NCBI RefSeq assembly: GCF_002234675.1
Contig: NC_019880.2
Location: 14,869,756-14,933,755 of the forward strand
DNA length: 64,000 nucleotides
Source: Oryzias latipes
Lineage: Eukaryota; Chordata; Actinopteri; Beloniformes; Adrianichthyidae
Direction: 5' to 3'
Shown here: positions 28,901-43,300 of the stretch, piece after piece
Layout of the letters: every line of letters starts with the position of its first letter
Position numbering within the stretch: position 1 is the first letter of the stretch
The notes under the pieces: model-generated
Databases searched by the model: none
What the model was told of the DNA's origin: nothing
Seen by the model: only the letters and a program-made list of their open reading frames with translations
Translations under genes and position numbers: made by a program

Positions 28901-31900
28901 AGAGCACATTTCCTCTTGTGTTTGTACTGCAGGCAGTCATTTAGGCTTCACCAAATAAGGCAAAGCATTCCATTCCGGATCCACTGCTAAAAATAGCGAC
29001 CCTCCCTTGTCTCTTTGTATTTTGATGTTTCCTTAAACAGGACATTAATTAACTATTTGTACTAAAACTTTGCTTAAAACATAACAAGCCATCCATCTGT
29101 GTCATTTATTGCTGCTACTATGAGAAACAACTCCTTAAGCTTCTATTCAAATTCAGTTGAAGGACAATATTGATTATGTATACGTGAATGAGGATTAATA
29201 ATCTGCAGTTATTACCCTGCATCATCCTGTCTAAACTTATAAATTCTAATGATGGATTTCTATAGCTTCTTTCTATACAACATAGTAAAACTTTTTTAAA
29301 TCTTCACTGGAATTGCCTGATGATAACAGTTTTTACATACAAATCGTTTACATTTATTTCACATGTCTATGGCAGCAACATATGCAGTTGTTTTAGGAGT
29401 TTTTCTGAATCAAACCCATTGTCTGACTCTCATCCCACACAGTCAAATTATTATTTTGCACTGTTTTGTATCAGATTTGATTTTCTTTTGAAATCCGAAC
29501 GTTTGGGGGGAAAAAATATTTTTAGAGTGACAAAAAAATATCTAGCAAAATAACAAAATCCCTAAACAGCTTCAGAAATTCTTACATATGTTCAGCCTTA
29601 CATGTTCTCCGTTTTGTCCATGTCCCATGCCCGCCTCCACTGGCCTTTAGCATTTTTATGGCGAGCCACCCTCTCTTTATCAATCTGCTCACGCTCTCTC
29701 TTCCAGCGCAGATATTCTTCATGCTCCTCTCTTGATGTGGGGATGTTGAGGTCTGAGCCACCCTGCTGGTTTTCAGGATCCTATGTGGAAAAAGACCCTT
29801 TTTTTAAATGAACAACCACTCAACTGTTCAGCATCAGATAAAAGACTGGAGGGGACACGTTCACATTAAGCATGGCAGTCCACTGGAACATGAGTGTTTT
29901 TGTGCATTTTCACTCATAACGCCAACCCTCGACTGTACCTAATGGAAGACTGCTATGCAGAGTCCCAATTTGATCTAATGTAAAAGCGTTCCCAGTAGTC
30001 TTTTATATTAATTATGCCATTTTTAACCAAAACTGTGTCATCTTCTAGGACATAATTTCTGCTAGGCGGCAGGAGTTAATTAGAATCTGAGTTGTGGGCA
30101 GGACTGTTGGCACAGAGCAACGCCGGCCTCCCTTCCCCTCACCACTGCTTAGAGCTCTCCATTCTCTCCCACTAGCTTACAATCCCTCACACGTTCAACA
30201 TGACATTATTGGTGCAACAAAAATGGCGAGCAATATTGGAGCCATACAGTTTTGAATGCAGATGCAGACATTCATGTAGCTATTTGTTTACAAGTTGATG
30301 CATCAGAAGGGAGCAGTGCAGGGAGCTTGGAGCCCAGCTAGCATATTTTCTACGTCACAAAAAAGTTCTTTTTCCAACAGCATTTTTTCATCTATGCCTC
30401 AGTCACCACAATTTCAATAAAGAAATACTCAGAAATGTAATTTTAAGCACCAAATCATCATTTTTATTGGAGGTTTAAAAGACTAAAAAGAGGAAATGGG
30501 TTTTACTTGTCACCCTTTAGTTGCACCCTTATTTCTTGGTTTTGTCATATTATTTATTAAATCCTTACATTTAGGGCCTAATTTCCTGCATTTTGGGTCC
30601 TACACAACAGAAATATTGTTTGACAAACTTTTCTTTTAAAGACAATTTTGTTTGACTTATTTAAACTGTTTTTTATATCACTATGTAACACATTTTAACT
30701 TTTGTTCTGTTCCTGGGTTGAAAGTGTGTTTTCCTAACCCGTTATGTCTAGAACAGAAAGTTATTCCAGAAAAACTTTGCTTCTGTGACCGGGACAGTGA
30801 AATTTTGAAAATCACGTGTTTTCGAAAAAATTCTTGATTCCCTTTTAATGCTGAGCTCCTTCCTAGAATATTCCTGAACTGCTGGAGTTGTCCAGATGTT
30901 TCTACAATTCTCCTGAACACTCTAGAACGTTCAAGAAACTTCCAGAATTTTCAAGAAACTCTCAGAACTTTCTAGAACGTTCTCAAACGTTCCAAAAGTA
31001 GCTATTCAAGTATAAAAGCACAGGTATCGCGAACCAAGATTCCAATTTGTGTTATTGCTGACTGAAAGGATAACGATTAGTAGTTGAAGAGAAGTTATTT
31101 ATTTGATGTGGCATCAAGAGGTTGTTTGCATCCAGCTGATTCATTCTGCTACGTGTGCGGACAATTTATAAAGACAAGAGCAAAGAAGTATTCCGTGGAA
31201 GCAAGTCGTATAATGTATGAGGCCTACAAGGCATAGTTCAGCGTGCCGGTCAGGGACCAAGACAAATCTTGTTGTTTCCTCTGTCTCTGGGACAGCCGTG
31301 ACACTAAGGCGCATTATCGCAAAAAGGACTGGCCACAACGGACCGAGATTTCTATTGGGATGAGCAATGTGATGTGGGAGCCGCTGATAGAACCTCATAA
31401 AGTGCTTATGCCACCGCCGCACATCATGTTAGGCCTCATTAAGCAATTTGTCACTGCTCTTGACAAGGAGTCAGCAGCATTTAAATACCTCCAAGATCTT
31501 TTTCCAAAGCTTTCCGAGGCTAAGGTCAGGGCTGGTCTCTTCGTCGGACCACAGATCAAGAAGATCATAGAATGTGAGGATTTCGCAAAGCTGTTGAACA
31601 GGACGGAGAGAGCGGCTTGGAGCAGTTTCGTTGTAGTTGTTCATGGCTTCCTAGGTAATCACAAAGCTGAAAACGATGTGGAGTTGGTGCAGACTCTCAT
31701 AAAGAATTACGCCAAAATGGGATACAGAATGTCTCTGAAAGTCCATATCCTTGATACGCATCTCGACAAATTCAAGGAGAACATGGGAACTTACTCTGAG
31801 GAGCACGGCGAGCGCTTTCATCAAGATATATTGTACTTTGAACGTCGCCAGCAAGGACAGTATAACGAAAAACATGATGGGGGACTACATTTGGGGGCTA

Positions 31901-34305
31901 CTTTGAGAAAGTGATTCACAGTACAATTGTAAATCTAGAAAATCTACACATTTCTGAACCTTATTGAGTGGTTTCCGACTGTGTTTGTTTATTCCTTGTG
32001 CAATATTTGTTTTTAGATTAGATTAGATTTGCTTATTAATCCCACGAATGGGAAATTTCCTTGTCACAGTAGCATGGAGTTTGGCACAAGTATGTACAGA
32101 CAGTAATTAACAAAATATACATTTTAGAAAGAATATTTACAAAAATAACAGTGTTCTGAACCTGTTACCTGATCATAATGACGAAAATGAATAAAATCGT
32201 TTTATTTTCACAAAAAAACGGGTTTTCTACGTGCTGTTGTCATGAAAGCAAAGTTTGTGCTTAATGAAGTCATTTTTTCACATAATTTAGACATAAGCAA
32301 TTGAAATATAACACTTAAAAGCTAGGAACAAAAATTGTGTTACATAATCAAACTGGGCCAAAGGAAAATGTAAAAAAAATTAGCTGAATTTTGTTTTAAG
32401 GAAAAATTGATTTGTGATTTGGATTAACAAACATGGCATTTTTTTTAAAGAAATATTGATTTTAGCATTTTAAGACGGCATTAATAAAGGTAGTGTAGAT
32501 GAAATTAGAATCCAGATTTCCGTTTTTTGTTATTGAATGTGCAACAAAATTATGTAGCTCATAAGGAGTTTTAAAGAATATACAAGTCTGGATTAGAAAT
32601 AAAAATACATTTTAAATATGAAAACATATGTGCGTCATCCAGTGTCCCTGACGGATGATAATAGACTGTGATGGTGACCATAGAGGGATGTGGTTTTGCA
32701 TTTGTGGGTAATGAATGACCTATAATTGCACAATATAAACATAATGTCCATGCGTCCGTTAATTAAATAATGGATTGTGTTTTTTCTTTCTTGTTTTTTT
32801 TTCCAGAAAACCTTTTAACTTGTCGCAGAAAACTGGCTGTGAGTTGGTGATCCCTCAGAGAAAATCAAGATGACAACCAGGAAGCGTCACACACAAAAAT
32901 CAACAGCCTCTGTGAGAAATTGACAATGTTGATGTCTAGAAATTGTCTTATTCTTTTATCTTGGCAAAGAAATCAAAGAAACCCAGTCAGTGAATCACAG
33001 CCAAGTAAACATGTTGCTTTCTTTCTTCCAGTTAATAGATGAGAGCATCTGTGTTCGTGCCTGTTCCTGTCCCTGTGCTGTCATCCTCTGAGGATGACCA
33101 TGGCCTCATGGGAAGTCATGTTACAACAGGCAGACTGGCCGGCCTCCCAAACACTAATTGCAACTTTTCAATTTCTTCACATCAGGGACGGAGACATGAA
33201 GGCTGAACGTTAAAAGTCTGGCCCGTGCTTTGTCTCCTCTGTTTACCCCCTAAAATGTTAAAGGAGGCTAAAAGCACGTATTCAACATAAAAAACCCCAA
33301 ACTGCAGAGCAGGAAAGTACACGGAAAGCCTGGGGAGGCATGAAGAGCATCTCTTGTCGTGTGTGGTTTTTGCTGAGCCTTTGAACGCCCCTCCTTGCTG
33401 CCACTTGGGTTTATTTATCACACGCCTGTTCTGTGAAACAGCTCTGAGCTATTCATCTGACGTAACACGCAAACCAAGAGGAGGCAGACCAGGACAGGCA
33501 AGAAAAGAGGAGTGCACATGGTTGCACATGTTGTGATGATGGGTATAGTGTGCAGAAAAGAGCAGTGAAAACGTTTCCCTTTAAATGGTTTTGTTACTGT
33601 TTTACCTGGCACTGCTCTGATCTGTTGTTGACAGAGGTGTAAAGTACTTGAGTAATTTTACTTGATTACTGTACTTAAGTATTATTTTTGGGGATTTTTA
33701 CTTTACTTGAGTACAATTAAAAATCAATACTTTTACTTTTACTTAATTACATTTTTTTAGAAAAAAAAGTACTTTTTACTCCTTACAATTTTATTTACAG
33801 TCAAAAAGTACTTATTTTTTGGAGATCACTTCATTCTATTTTCCCTTGCTATTACCAAACCAATTGAATTGCGCTGATGCCCAGTTTAATTTAAATGTTA
33901 TTTATTCTGCCTATGAAAATCGTTTTCACATTATATGAAATTGGTCAGACATGTTCATTGGTCCTTTGGAAGTGACGTCATGTCACATCTATTACCACAA
34001 TGCACAGCACCTTGACCTGGAAATTAGGGAAATTATAACAGTCAATCAGTGGAAGAAAATGGAGGAAGTATGTGATTCATCAGCAGCTGCGAGCAGCACA
34101 GTCCAAAATCAGCCACAGGATCAAGAGCACCCGTGGCCGTATCTTCGCGAATTCTTTTCTTTAAGTGGTGTAAATAAAGATTCATTCAAGATGAAATGTG
34201 TCCTCTGTCTCCCGCTTAATAAAGAAATATCGGCCTTCAAAAGTTCGCCATCAAACCTAAGGAAGCATATTGAGGTAAGTACATTAAGTATTTTGTTTTA
34301 CTGAT

Positions 34306-34341
<36 letters not shown>

Positions 34342-37300
34342 GGTGTGCATGTTTTGACGTTGATGGCGCGCCTTTTATATGTGTAGTAGGCCTATTTTCA
34401 CTAATGCATGCGATTGACAATATAAGGCTCACGTAATAAAATGCTAAAATGCATTTGTAATTGGTAACGTTAGGTCCACGGGAAATTTGGCGCCTATTGC
34501 AGCTTTGAATAATCATTATCATTCCGTGCTCTCATTGTGTTTGAATTCATGCAAAACACAAGAAAACCAAGCGAGAAATTTTTTTCCAAACATGTTGTAT
34601 TGTCAAAACGGTAACACTTTACAATGAGGTTGATTAGTTCATGTATTAACTAACATTAAATAACCATGAGCAATACATTTGTTACTGTATCTGTTAATCT
34701 TTGTTAACGTTAGTTAATAGAAATACAGATGTTCATTGTTTGTTCATGTTAGTTCACAGTGCATTAACTAATGTTAACAAGATATAAAGTATTAGTAAAT
34801 GTTGAAATTAACATGTATACGTGCAGTTCATTATTAGTTCATGTTAACTAATGTAGTTAACTAACGAACCTTATTGTAAAAGTGTTACCATCAAAACTAA
34901 TGTAATGAAATCAATTCACCCTGTCATGTCAGCCTTACAGTCCTGTGTTTTTGTCAATATAATCAGAAATAAAATTAATGTTTGATTGTCACTAAATGCT
35001 ACTGTATTTCTAAAATCAACAAGTATTTAACATTATAAAGTGTGCAATTGGCTGCAAATGTCAGTTTTATTAAAGGGTTAGTTCACCCAAAAATGAAAAT
35101 AATGTCATTAATGACTCGCCCTCATGTCGTTCCAAGCCCGTAAGACCTCCGTTCATCTTCAGAACACAGTTTAAGATATTTTAGATTTAGTCCGAGAGCT
35201 TTCTGTGCCTCCATTGAGAATGTATGTACGGTATACTGTCCATGTCCAGAAAGGTAATAAAAACATCAAAGTAGTCCATGTGACATCAGTGGGTTAGTTA
35301 GAATTTTTTGAAGCATCGAATACATTTTGGTCCAAAAATAACAAAACCTACGACTTTATTCGGCATTGTATTCTCTTCCGGGTCTGTTGTCAATCCGCGT
35401 TCACGACTTCGCAGTGACGCTACAATGCTGAATAAAGTCGTAGGTTTTGTTATTTTTGGACCAAAATGTATTTTCGATGCTTCAAATAATTCTACCTAAC
35501 CCACTGATGTCACATGGACTACTTTGATGTTTTTATTACCTTTCTGGACATGGACAGTATACCGTACATACATTTTCAGTGGAGGGACAGAAAGCTCTCG
35601 GACTAAATCTAAAATATCTTAAACTGTGTTCCGAAGATGAACGGAGGTGTTACGGGCTTGGAACGACATGAGGGTGAGTCATTAATGACATCTTTTCATT
35701 TTTGGGTGAACTAACCCTTTAATGCTGTAATCAGAGAGTGTATGTGTAATTGTTACATTTATTGCATACAATATAAATATTTATTTGTTGTTTTTACAGA
35801 GAATGCACCCAAATTACCTCAAAAACTACTCTAAATTGACAGCACAGAAGAGAAAGATCGGGACCTCCACCCATGCTTCCAGCAGTAAGCAACTGAAAGT
35901 TGACTCAGTTTTCCCAGTCAAACATGTGTCTCCAGTCACTGTGAACAAAGCTATATTAAGGTACATCATTCAAGGACTTCATCCTTTCAGCACTGTTGAT
36001 CTGCCATCATTTAAAGAGCTGATTAGTACACTGCAGCCTGGCATTTCTGTCATTACAAGGCCTACTTTACGCTCCAAGATAGCTGAAGCTGCTCTGATCA
36101 TGAAACAGAAAGTGACTGCTGCCATGAGTGAAGTTGAATGGATTGCAACCACAACGGATTGTTGGACTGCACGTAGAAAGTCATTCATTGGTGTAACTGC
36201 TCACTGGATCAACCCTGGAAGTCTTGAAAGACATTCCGCTGCACTTGCCTGCAAAAGATTAATGGGCTCTCATACTTTTGAGGTACTGGCCAGTGCCATG
36301 AATGATATCCACTCAGAGTATGAAATACGTGACAAGGTTGTTTGCACAACCACAGACAGTGGTTCCAACTTTATGAAGGCTTTCAGAGTTTTTGGTGTGG
36401 AAAACAATGATATCGAGACTGAGGCAAGAAGGTGTGAAAGTGATGACACTGATTCTGAAGGCTGTGGTGAGGGAAGTGATGGTGTGGAATTCCAAGATGC
36501 CTCACGAGTCCTGGACCAAGACGATGGCTTCGAATTCCAGCTACCAAAACATCAAAAGTGTGCCTGTCACTTACTTAACCTAGTCTCAAGCGTTGATGCC
36601 CAAAAAGCTCTCTCAAATGAACACTACAAGAAACTCTACAGATCTGTCTTTGGCAAATGCCAAGCTTTATGGAATAAAAGCAGCCGATCGGCTCTAGCAG
36701 CTGAAGCTGTTGAATCAGAAAGCCGGCTTCAGCTTTTAAGGCCAAACCAAACGCGGTGGAATTCAACTTTTATGGCTGTTGACAGAATTCTTCAAATTTG
36801 CAAAGAAGCAGGAGAAGGCGCACTTCGGAATATATGCACCTCTCTTGAGGTTCCAATGTAAGTGTTTTTCCCCTCTATCGATGTAAACAAATGTGGGTTG
36901 TTTTTGTTTAATACTCTTTGATTATGCTGATTTCTCCTGTAGGTTTAATCCAGCAGAAATGCTGTTCTTGACAGAGTGGGCCAACACAATGCGTCCAGTT
37001 GCAAAAGTACTCGACATCTTGCAAGCGGAAACGAATACACAGCTGGGGTGGCTGCTGCCTAGTGTCCATCAGTTAAGCTTGAAACTTCAGCGACTCCACC
37101 ATTCTCTCAGGTACTGTGACCCACTTGTGGATGCCCTACAACAAGGAATCCAAACACGATTCAAGCATATGTTTGAAGATCCTGAGATCATAGCAGCTGC
37201 CATCCTTCTCCCTAAATTTCGGACCTCTTGGACAAATGATGAAACCATCATAAAACGAGGTAAATGAATGCAAGCAACATACACTTGACGAATTCTAATC

Positions 37301-40300
37301 TGGGCAACCTTTGAGCCATACCAAAATTATTCTTTTATTTATTTATTTTTGCACTTTTTAGGAATGTTATATCCCATCTTTGGCTGTGATCTCAATATGA
37401 ATATTGATGTAAAGTATTCTTGCAGCAGGTTGTAGTTATCCCTCAGTGTTTCTTGAAACCAAACTCATATGTATCATATGTGGTTTGGAAATGCAGTTAG
37501 ATTTTATGCTAAAATAAGGGATTTGCATGATTTTAGATGTAGATGACTGCACGTAAATGTAGTTAATGACAAAATCCATAAAATTTGTTCCCAGTCAGAA
37601 GCCCCTCAACCAAACTTTTCTTTGTGTCTGCTCACTGTGCTTGTAGGCATGGACTACATCAGAGTGCATCTGGAGCCTTTGGACCACAAGAAGGAATTGG
37701 CCAACAGTTCATCTGATGATGAAGATTTTTTCGCTTCTTTGAAACCGACAACACATGAAGCCAGCAAAGAGTTGGATGGATATCTGGCCTGTGTTTCAGA
37801 CACCAGGGAGTCTCTGCTCACGTTTCCTGCTATTTGCAGCCTCTCTATCAAGACTAATACACCTCTTCCCGCATCGGCTGCCTGTGAGAGGCTTTTCAGC
37901 ACTGCAGGATTGCTTTTCAGCCCCAAAAGAGCTAGGCTTGACACTAACAATTTTGAGAATCAGCTTCTACTGAAGTTAAATCTGAGGTTTTACAACTTTG
38001 AGTAGCGTGTACTGGCATTAGATTGTCTGTCTTATAGTTTGATAATTAAATACAAACAGTTCTAAAGCAGGATAAAACCTTGTATGCATTTCATTTAATG
38101 TTTTTTGAGATTAAAAGCTTAAACAAGAATCTCTAGTTTTCTTTCTTGCTTTTACTTTTACTTCCTTAATACTCAAGTACAATTTTAATGGAGTACTTTT
38201 TTACTTTTACTCAAGTAAGATTCTAGCCAGATACTTTTACTTTTAATTGAGTAAAATTTTCCCTAAGTACTTGTACTTTCACTTGAGTAAAATTTTTGAG
38301 TACTTTTTACACCTCTGGTTGTTGAGCTCCTCAGACTCCCTCTGCTCTTGTTTCGCCTCCGCCTGTCAGAAAAAGGGAAAGGAGAAGAGAAAAAAAAGAT
38401 AAGCAAAGCAAAACAAAACCGGGATGCAGCAAAGCCTTGGCAGCATTAGAAAACATGGATGTCAGGAGTCACAGCGCTGCTGCCATTAACAGCAAGAGTC
38501 AGAGAAAGACACTGACTCATCCACTAAGAGATTTGAAGCCTGCACTGCCCCCAAGTGGTTTCCTGGACAAACTGAACCCTTCAGCTTCAAGACATGACAG
38601 TATCCATCTGCTCAGCAGAGGACAGACACAAAAAGTGAAAACATGGACACTACCTCAACCAGATTACATCACAGGTACAGAGTTTGCAAATATTTTACAG
38701 TACAGAAACTCCAGTGAGTGCCATGCATGAGTCAAACTTCTATAAACAGGAACAGTTCAACAGCAAAGAGGGAGAAGTCAATAAACACTGACTACAGAGG
38801 TCTGGAGGTGCCCCTAAAGGCATGAGCACCCACACATCCACTCGCACGCCCACATCCAGATGCCATCAGGCGATCGCATGAACTTTAGGACCTCTCTCTA
38901 CCTCTTTTCCTCAGCACGTTGCCTCCTCCTCTGGCATCCTGCCAGGCTCGTCTCTGCCGGCATAATGAGTCTTTTCAGGGTGAGAAGGCAGTTGAATGTA
39001 AATTAGATCCAATCAGCCCTTACAGGGTGAGGAGAAGGGGAAACAATCGCTCCAGAAGAGGGTAGACCACTTAAAAAGTTTCACAGAGGAGACAGGACGT
39101 AGACAGAGCCCCCAATACCACCTCCACCTCTACCATGTTGTCCCTTTTCTTATAAGTGTGCACAGTGAACAGACAGGCCTGTCATTTCCAGGCACTCCCA
39201 TCTGCCTCATAGCCACACCACACTTTTACATCATCGCTAATGTATTTCCAAGGCGGGAGACCACAATCCAAGTTTTTTGTGTCACTTTCTAGCAAAGATT
39301 TCTAACTATTTTCTTTCGGACTCATGACAGCCTTTCACGGCTGCTTTAGAAGACACTGGTTGTGTAAATGTTAGTGTGGAAGTGAAGTCTCTGCACAGGC
39401 AGGGGTACAGGCCTAACATAGCCAATTGCTGCATGGCATCTTTTTTTCAGACCTGCGTTGGGATCAGCTGTCTGTAAAGCGGAGGAGCATTGAGTGTGAG
39501 AGTGAGCCTCGGGGTCCAGAATTATGGAGAGCAGCTGGTCTGGAAAGTTTGCATACCTAGAGGGCCTGAGAGGGCGGCACTTTACAGAGAAGCTGGGGAA
39601 ATGCATCAGTATAAATACTCTGAATCTCAAGCAGTGGGAAATCAAAAGATGAACTTTTTTTCAAAATTTAGATCAGTTTGTTTGTAACGTATGATAACAC
39701 TGTGCAATTAAACCCCCAAAAAGAAAGCTTAAGCAAAAGATATAGAGTGTACTCCCTGTGACTGGAAGGTCGTGAGGTCAAATCTAGGCCAAGTCACACC
39801 AAAGACTCTGACAGAGGGATCCAATGCTTCACTGCTTGACACTCATCATTAAGGGGTTGGATTGGGGAGCTTAAAACACCAAATGGTTCCCGAGAAAGGC
39901 TGTGTCTGCAGCTCACATCTCCTGCAGGGGTTGGTTCAAATGCAGAGTACAAATTACACACACCTAGCTCTGTGACAATTGATGGGACTTTTAATTTCTC
40001 AAGAAAACATTTATCGTTTAAATTAACAAAATTTTACTTGAAGGTTTCAAAAGTCAAAGATAGATAACTGTAAGGATTCTGTGGTTTGGTTTGTTTTGGT
40101 TGTTCTTGGTAATTTTTTTGGTTTCTTTTTTGTAAGACACACCTGCTTCAGGTTCATGATCCACAGCTGTCTTCAGTTCAGTTAATTGCCCTCAGTCTAT
40201 TTAAGTGTCTGGGTTTCAGGTCATCTGCTTTGCCTCTGTCTTGCTGCTCCCCATGGTTTTGTCATGGTTCAGTTTGTTTATTAAAATATTTTATTTTCTG

Positions 40301-43300
40301 TCACCAAGCCTGGTCTCCTGCATTTTGTGTCCTCCACCACCAGTTCCTGACAGAGTACGAATATCTTGGTTTTTATCTGTCCTGTCCAGCAGAGGAGTAA
40401 ACAGATAAGAGCTGAGTATGTCTTGTGTTGGACAGAGTTTACTCTTTCAATTTGTATAAACCCCTTTTGTGTCTCAGGCTAAACTTTATATTATGTATAT
40501 TTGTATACATTTGTTGTTGGGCGGGAAGTGAATGAGGGAGTCACTTGCTAGAGATGGGAGAGAAAAGCAGGGTTGAAGAAGTTGGATGATTGAAAATAGG
40601 AGAGGGTAGAATTACAAAGAAGAGGCAACAAGTTGCTGGATGTTAATCATTATTGCTGTCAAATGTTATTAGTCACATGGGTGCAGGGCTGTCCAAAGAC
40701 ATCATAGATTTATTCAAATCCTCAAATATTACAAACATGCCTCCTGTCTCATTCACACACACACAAGTCAGCAATACAAGTACAGATGTAGACCATGCAG
40801 TAACACTAGGGTCCCTTTTTCAACTTTGGTTAACTAAGCATTAAGGAGGGTAACACTTTATAATAGTGGGTCCCTTTATTTATGTAAGTTAATGGAAAAT
40901 TAAGCATAAGTAAATATTAAGTAAAGGGTTTTATTAAATTTAAGACCTTTCAAGACTTTAACATGTCTGATTAAACAAAACTTGTTTGTTTTATTTCAGT
41001 CTCACCTGCTTTAATTTGCTAATTACCCACACCTGTCTTAATCTGCATCATTAATCGACGTCACTTTTACTTTGTTTACTTAAAATAAATAACATTTTTT
41101 TAATTTTTCAAATTCAAGTCATTAATTTATTGTATTATTATATAATATTATTTATATTTATTAAATTAGTAAGATATTAATTCACTTTTGTTTCTGAGTT
41201 TCCATCCCAGGTGAGCCCATCCATAGTAATCAGCGAAGGAGATTGGGACATTCCACTTGGGAAACTGCAGGGATTGCCAACTCTCCACATGGCCTTTACT
41301 TTTGCTTCTTTAAAGGAAATTATTTAGTTCATTTTTTGAAGACTTTTTTTGTATCATTTAAATGTTGTTCGTGTGCTGTTTTCCTGTTTTGCTTTCATAG
41401 ATTAATTAGTTGGAATGTGTGATTATTTTGTTTCCCCATCCCTCATGTGTACAGTATGGTTTGTCCCTGTCTATAAAGTTTCTCCAGTGTGTCAGTGCTG
41501 GAGCTGAGAATGAATGAATGAATGAATGAATGAATGAATGAATGAATGAATGAATGAATGAATGAATGAATGAATGAATGAATGAATGAATGAATGAATG
41601 AATGAATGAATGAATGTATGTATGTGCTGGAGCTAAGTCTGGACAGGCTCATTCAGTTAGTTGTTTGTTTAGTCTTTGGAAATACTATGTTTAGTACTTT
41701 TTGTTCTTCTTTACAATTTATTTGAATATCTTGTAAGAAAACCCACCATTGTCTATTGACCTATTGTGAACCTTCACACATCCATTTTCTTAACCTGCTG
41801 TATCCCTTTCAGGGTCACAGACCTGCCAGAGCTTAACCTGGCCACTGTAAACAAAACAGTTTATAGAATATGTTTTAAAAAAAATGTTATCCTTTGTGAA
41901 GCTCTGAGATATTTTTTCTGAAATATTTAGACCTTTTTATGACACCCTCATCTTTCCACCCAAAATCATAATAAATAGAACAACAACGGCAAGAAACGCG
42001 TCTGTGGCATCAAAACGTAGATCTGGAAAATTCTTACTTTTTAAGGTTTATTATTAAATCCAAACCTTTGGGTGTTGTTTGTGGTTCAAACCTTCGAGTG
42101 ATCAACTAAAACACTTTGCAAATTGAGTCTCATTCAGCCAACATCTCCAATAACCGCCCCCCCACCCTTTTCCTAATTCAATACTAGCACCACATCCTCT
42201 CCAGGCTGCATTGTTTTCTATCACTGGAGGGGAAGGGCCAGCCGACATGTCTGACAGCTATGTAAAACGCATGGGTGCAGCACATGAGAACGAACACACA
42301 ACAAAGGGGGTGTGAGAGTGGCGGGGCACAGAAGGGTGGGTGAGTTCATGATGGCTGGATTGCTGAGTGGAGTCAGACCTGGGCTGCTGCTGCTGCTGCT
42401 GCTGCTGCATCTCTCTTGTTGGTGGCGTGGGGCAGCTGCTTCCTCCTCCTCGCTGACTCCACTCTCCTGGTCTGTCCGTCCTCCGTGGGGTTCCTGATGT
42501 CTGCTGAGTCCGATGATGTCTTCTCTGGCTTCTCCCGCACCACCCTCTTTCCCTGGGGAGTCACATAAATGAGTACCACAGCTGCTGCTGCAACAAAAAG
42601 ACAGTTTCTGATTCCTCCAGCTTTTACAAAACTGCAGCTAAAAAGAAAAAGCTTAAATAGGCAAAAATGATCTCAACTGTAAGTTAATTATTGTTCTTGT
42701 TGTCACAGTTTTTTCTTAGACTGATTTTCCAAATTGTAATTAACATTTTCCCCAGACTTTAACCTAGATTTGTCAAAATTCCAGCATATAACCAAAAGTC
42801 TAAAATACTTTCAGTCAAAAAAAACTGTTTTGTTTCATTTTTGCATCAACAGCTTCTTTTCATTAACAAAATCAACTTTACATCCACTTACCCTTATACC
42901 AAACTGTTATTAACTGTTATCTTTGTTATTATCTCATTAATCAGCTTTGCTTCTCCTCTGATTTAAAAACACATCAGTAGAAAGATTAGCATTTTCATCA
43001 GCAGTTTATCTCTGTAGTATTTCAATGTCCTAATAAAGCTGGAATTTAATTTATGTTTTGTGCAAATCTCCAGGAAAAAACAATAACTGAGAACACAATA
43101 CCTGCTCTTACTTCAATCCAGATAAAAAAATTAGAAAGGATTTATGTATTTCAAGAAAAGCTACTATGAGTTTACTTTGAATCCACCATGTAAATAGGCC
43201 TACTACTTAAAAAAAAAAAGTTAAGTTTTGCTTTGGTGTACAGTTTTTGAGTTATTTCTAATAATTTTTTATTACCTAATTTTTCCTGTTTTTAGCTTCA

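Larger units (their letters stand above)
33632..38317 (+). mobile_element. Tol2: Full-length Tol2 hAT transposon (about 4.69 kb)
   Basis: The left end starts CAGAGGTGTAAAGTACTTGA and the right end is its inverted, slightly different copy (CAGAGGTGTAAAAAGTACTC on the other strand). Both ends carry subterminal arrays of AAGTACTT-like motifs, as in Tol2. The element has the four-exon transposase gene, a T run at about 34309-34340, and the internal inverted repeats known from Tol2 intron 1. Its length of 4686 bp agrees with the roughly 4.68 kb of described Tol2 within small indels such as the T run. I see no disabling lesion. It is antisense to ccdc9b, inside a proposed coding exon of that gene. 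Confidence 0.97.

Noticed and set aside
34298-34522. Lysine-run frame in Tol2
   Set aside because: Produced by the T run in Tol2 intron 1.
41443-41652. His/Ser repeat frame (HSFIHSFI)
   Set aside because: Translation of the AATG microsatellite.
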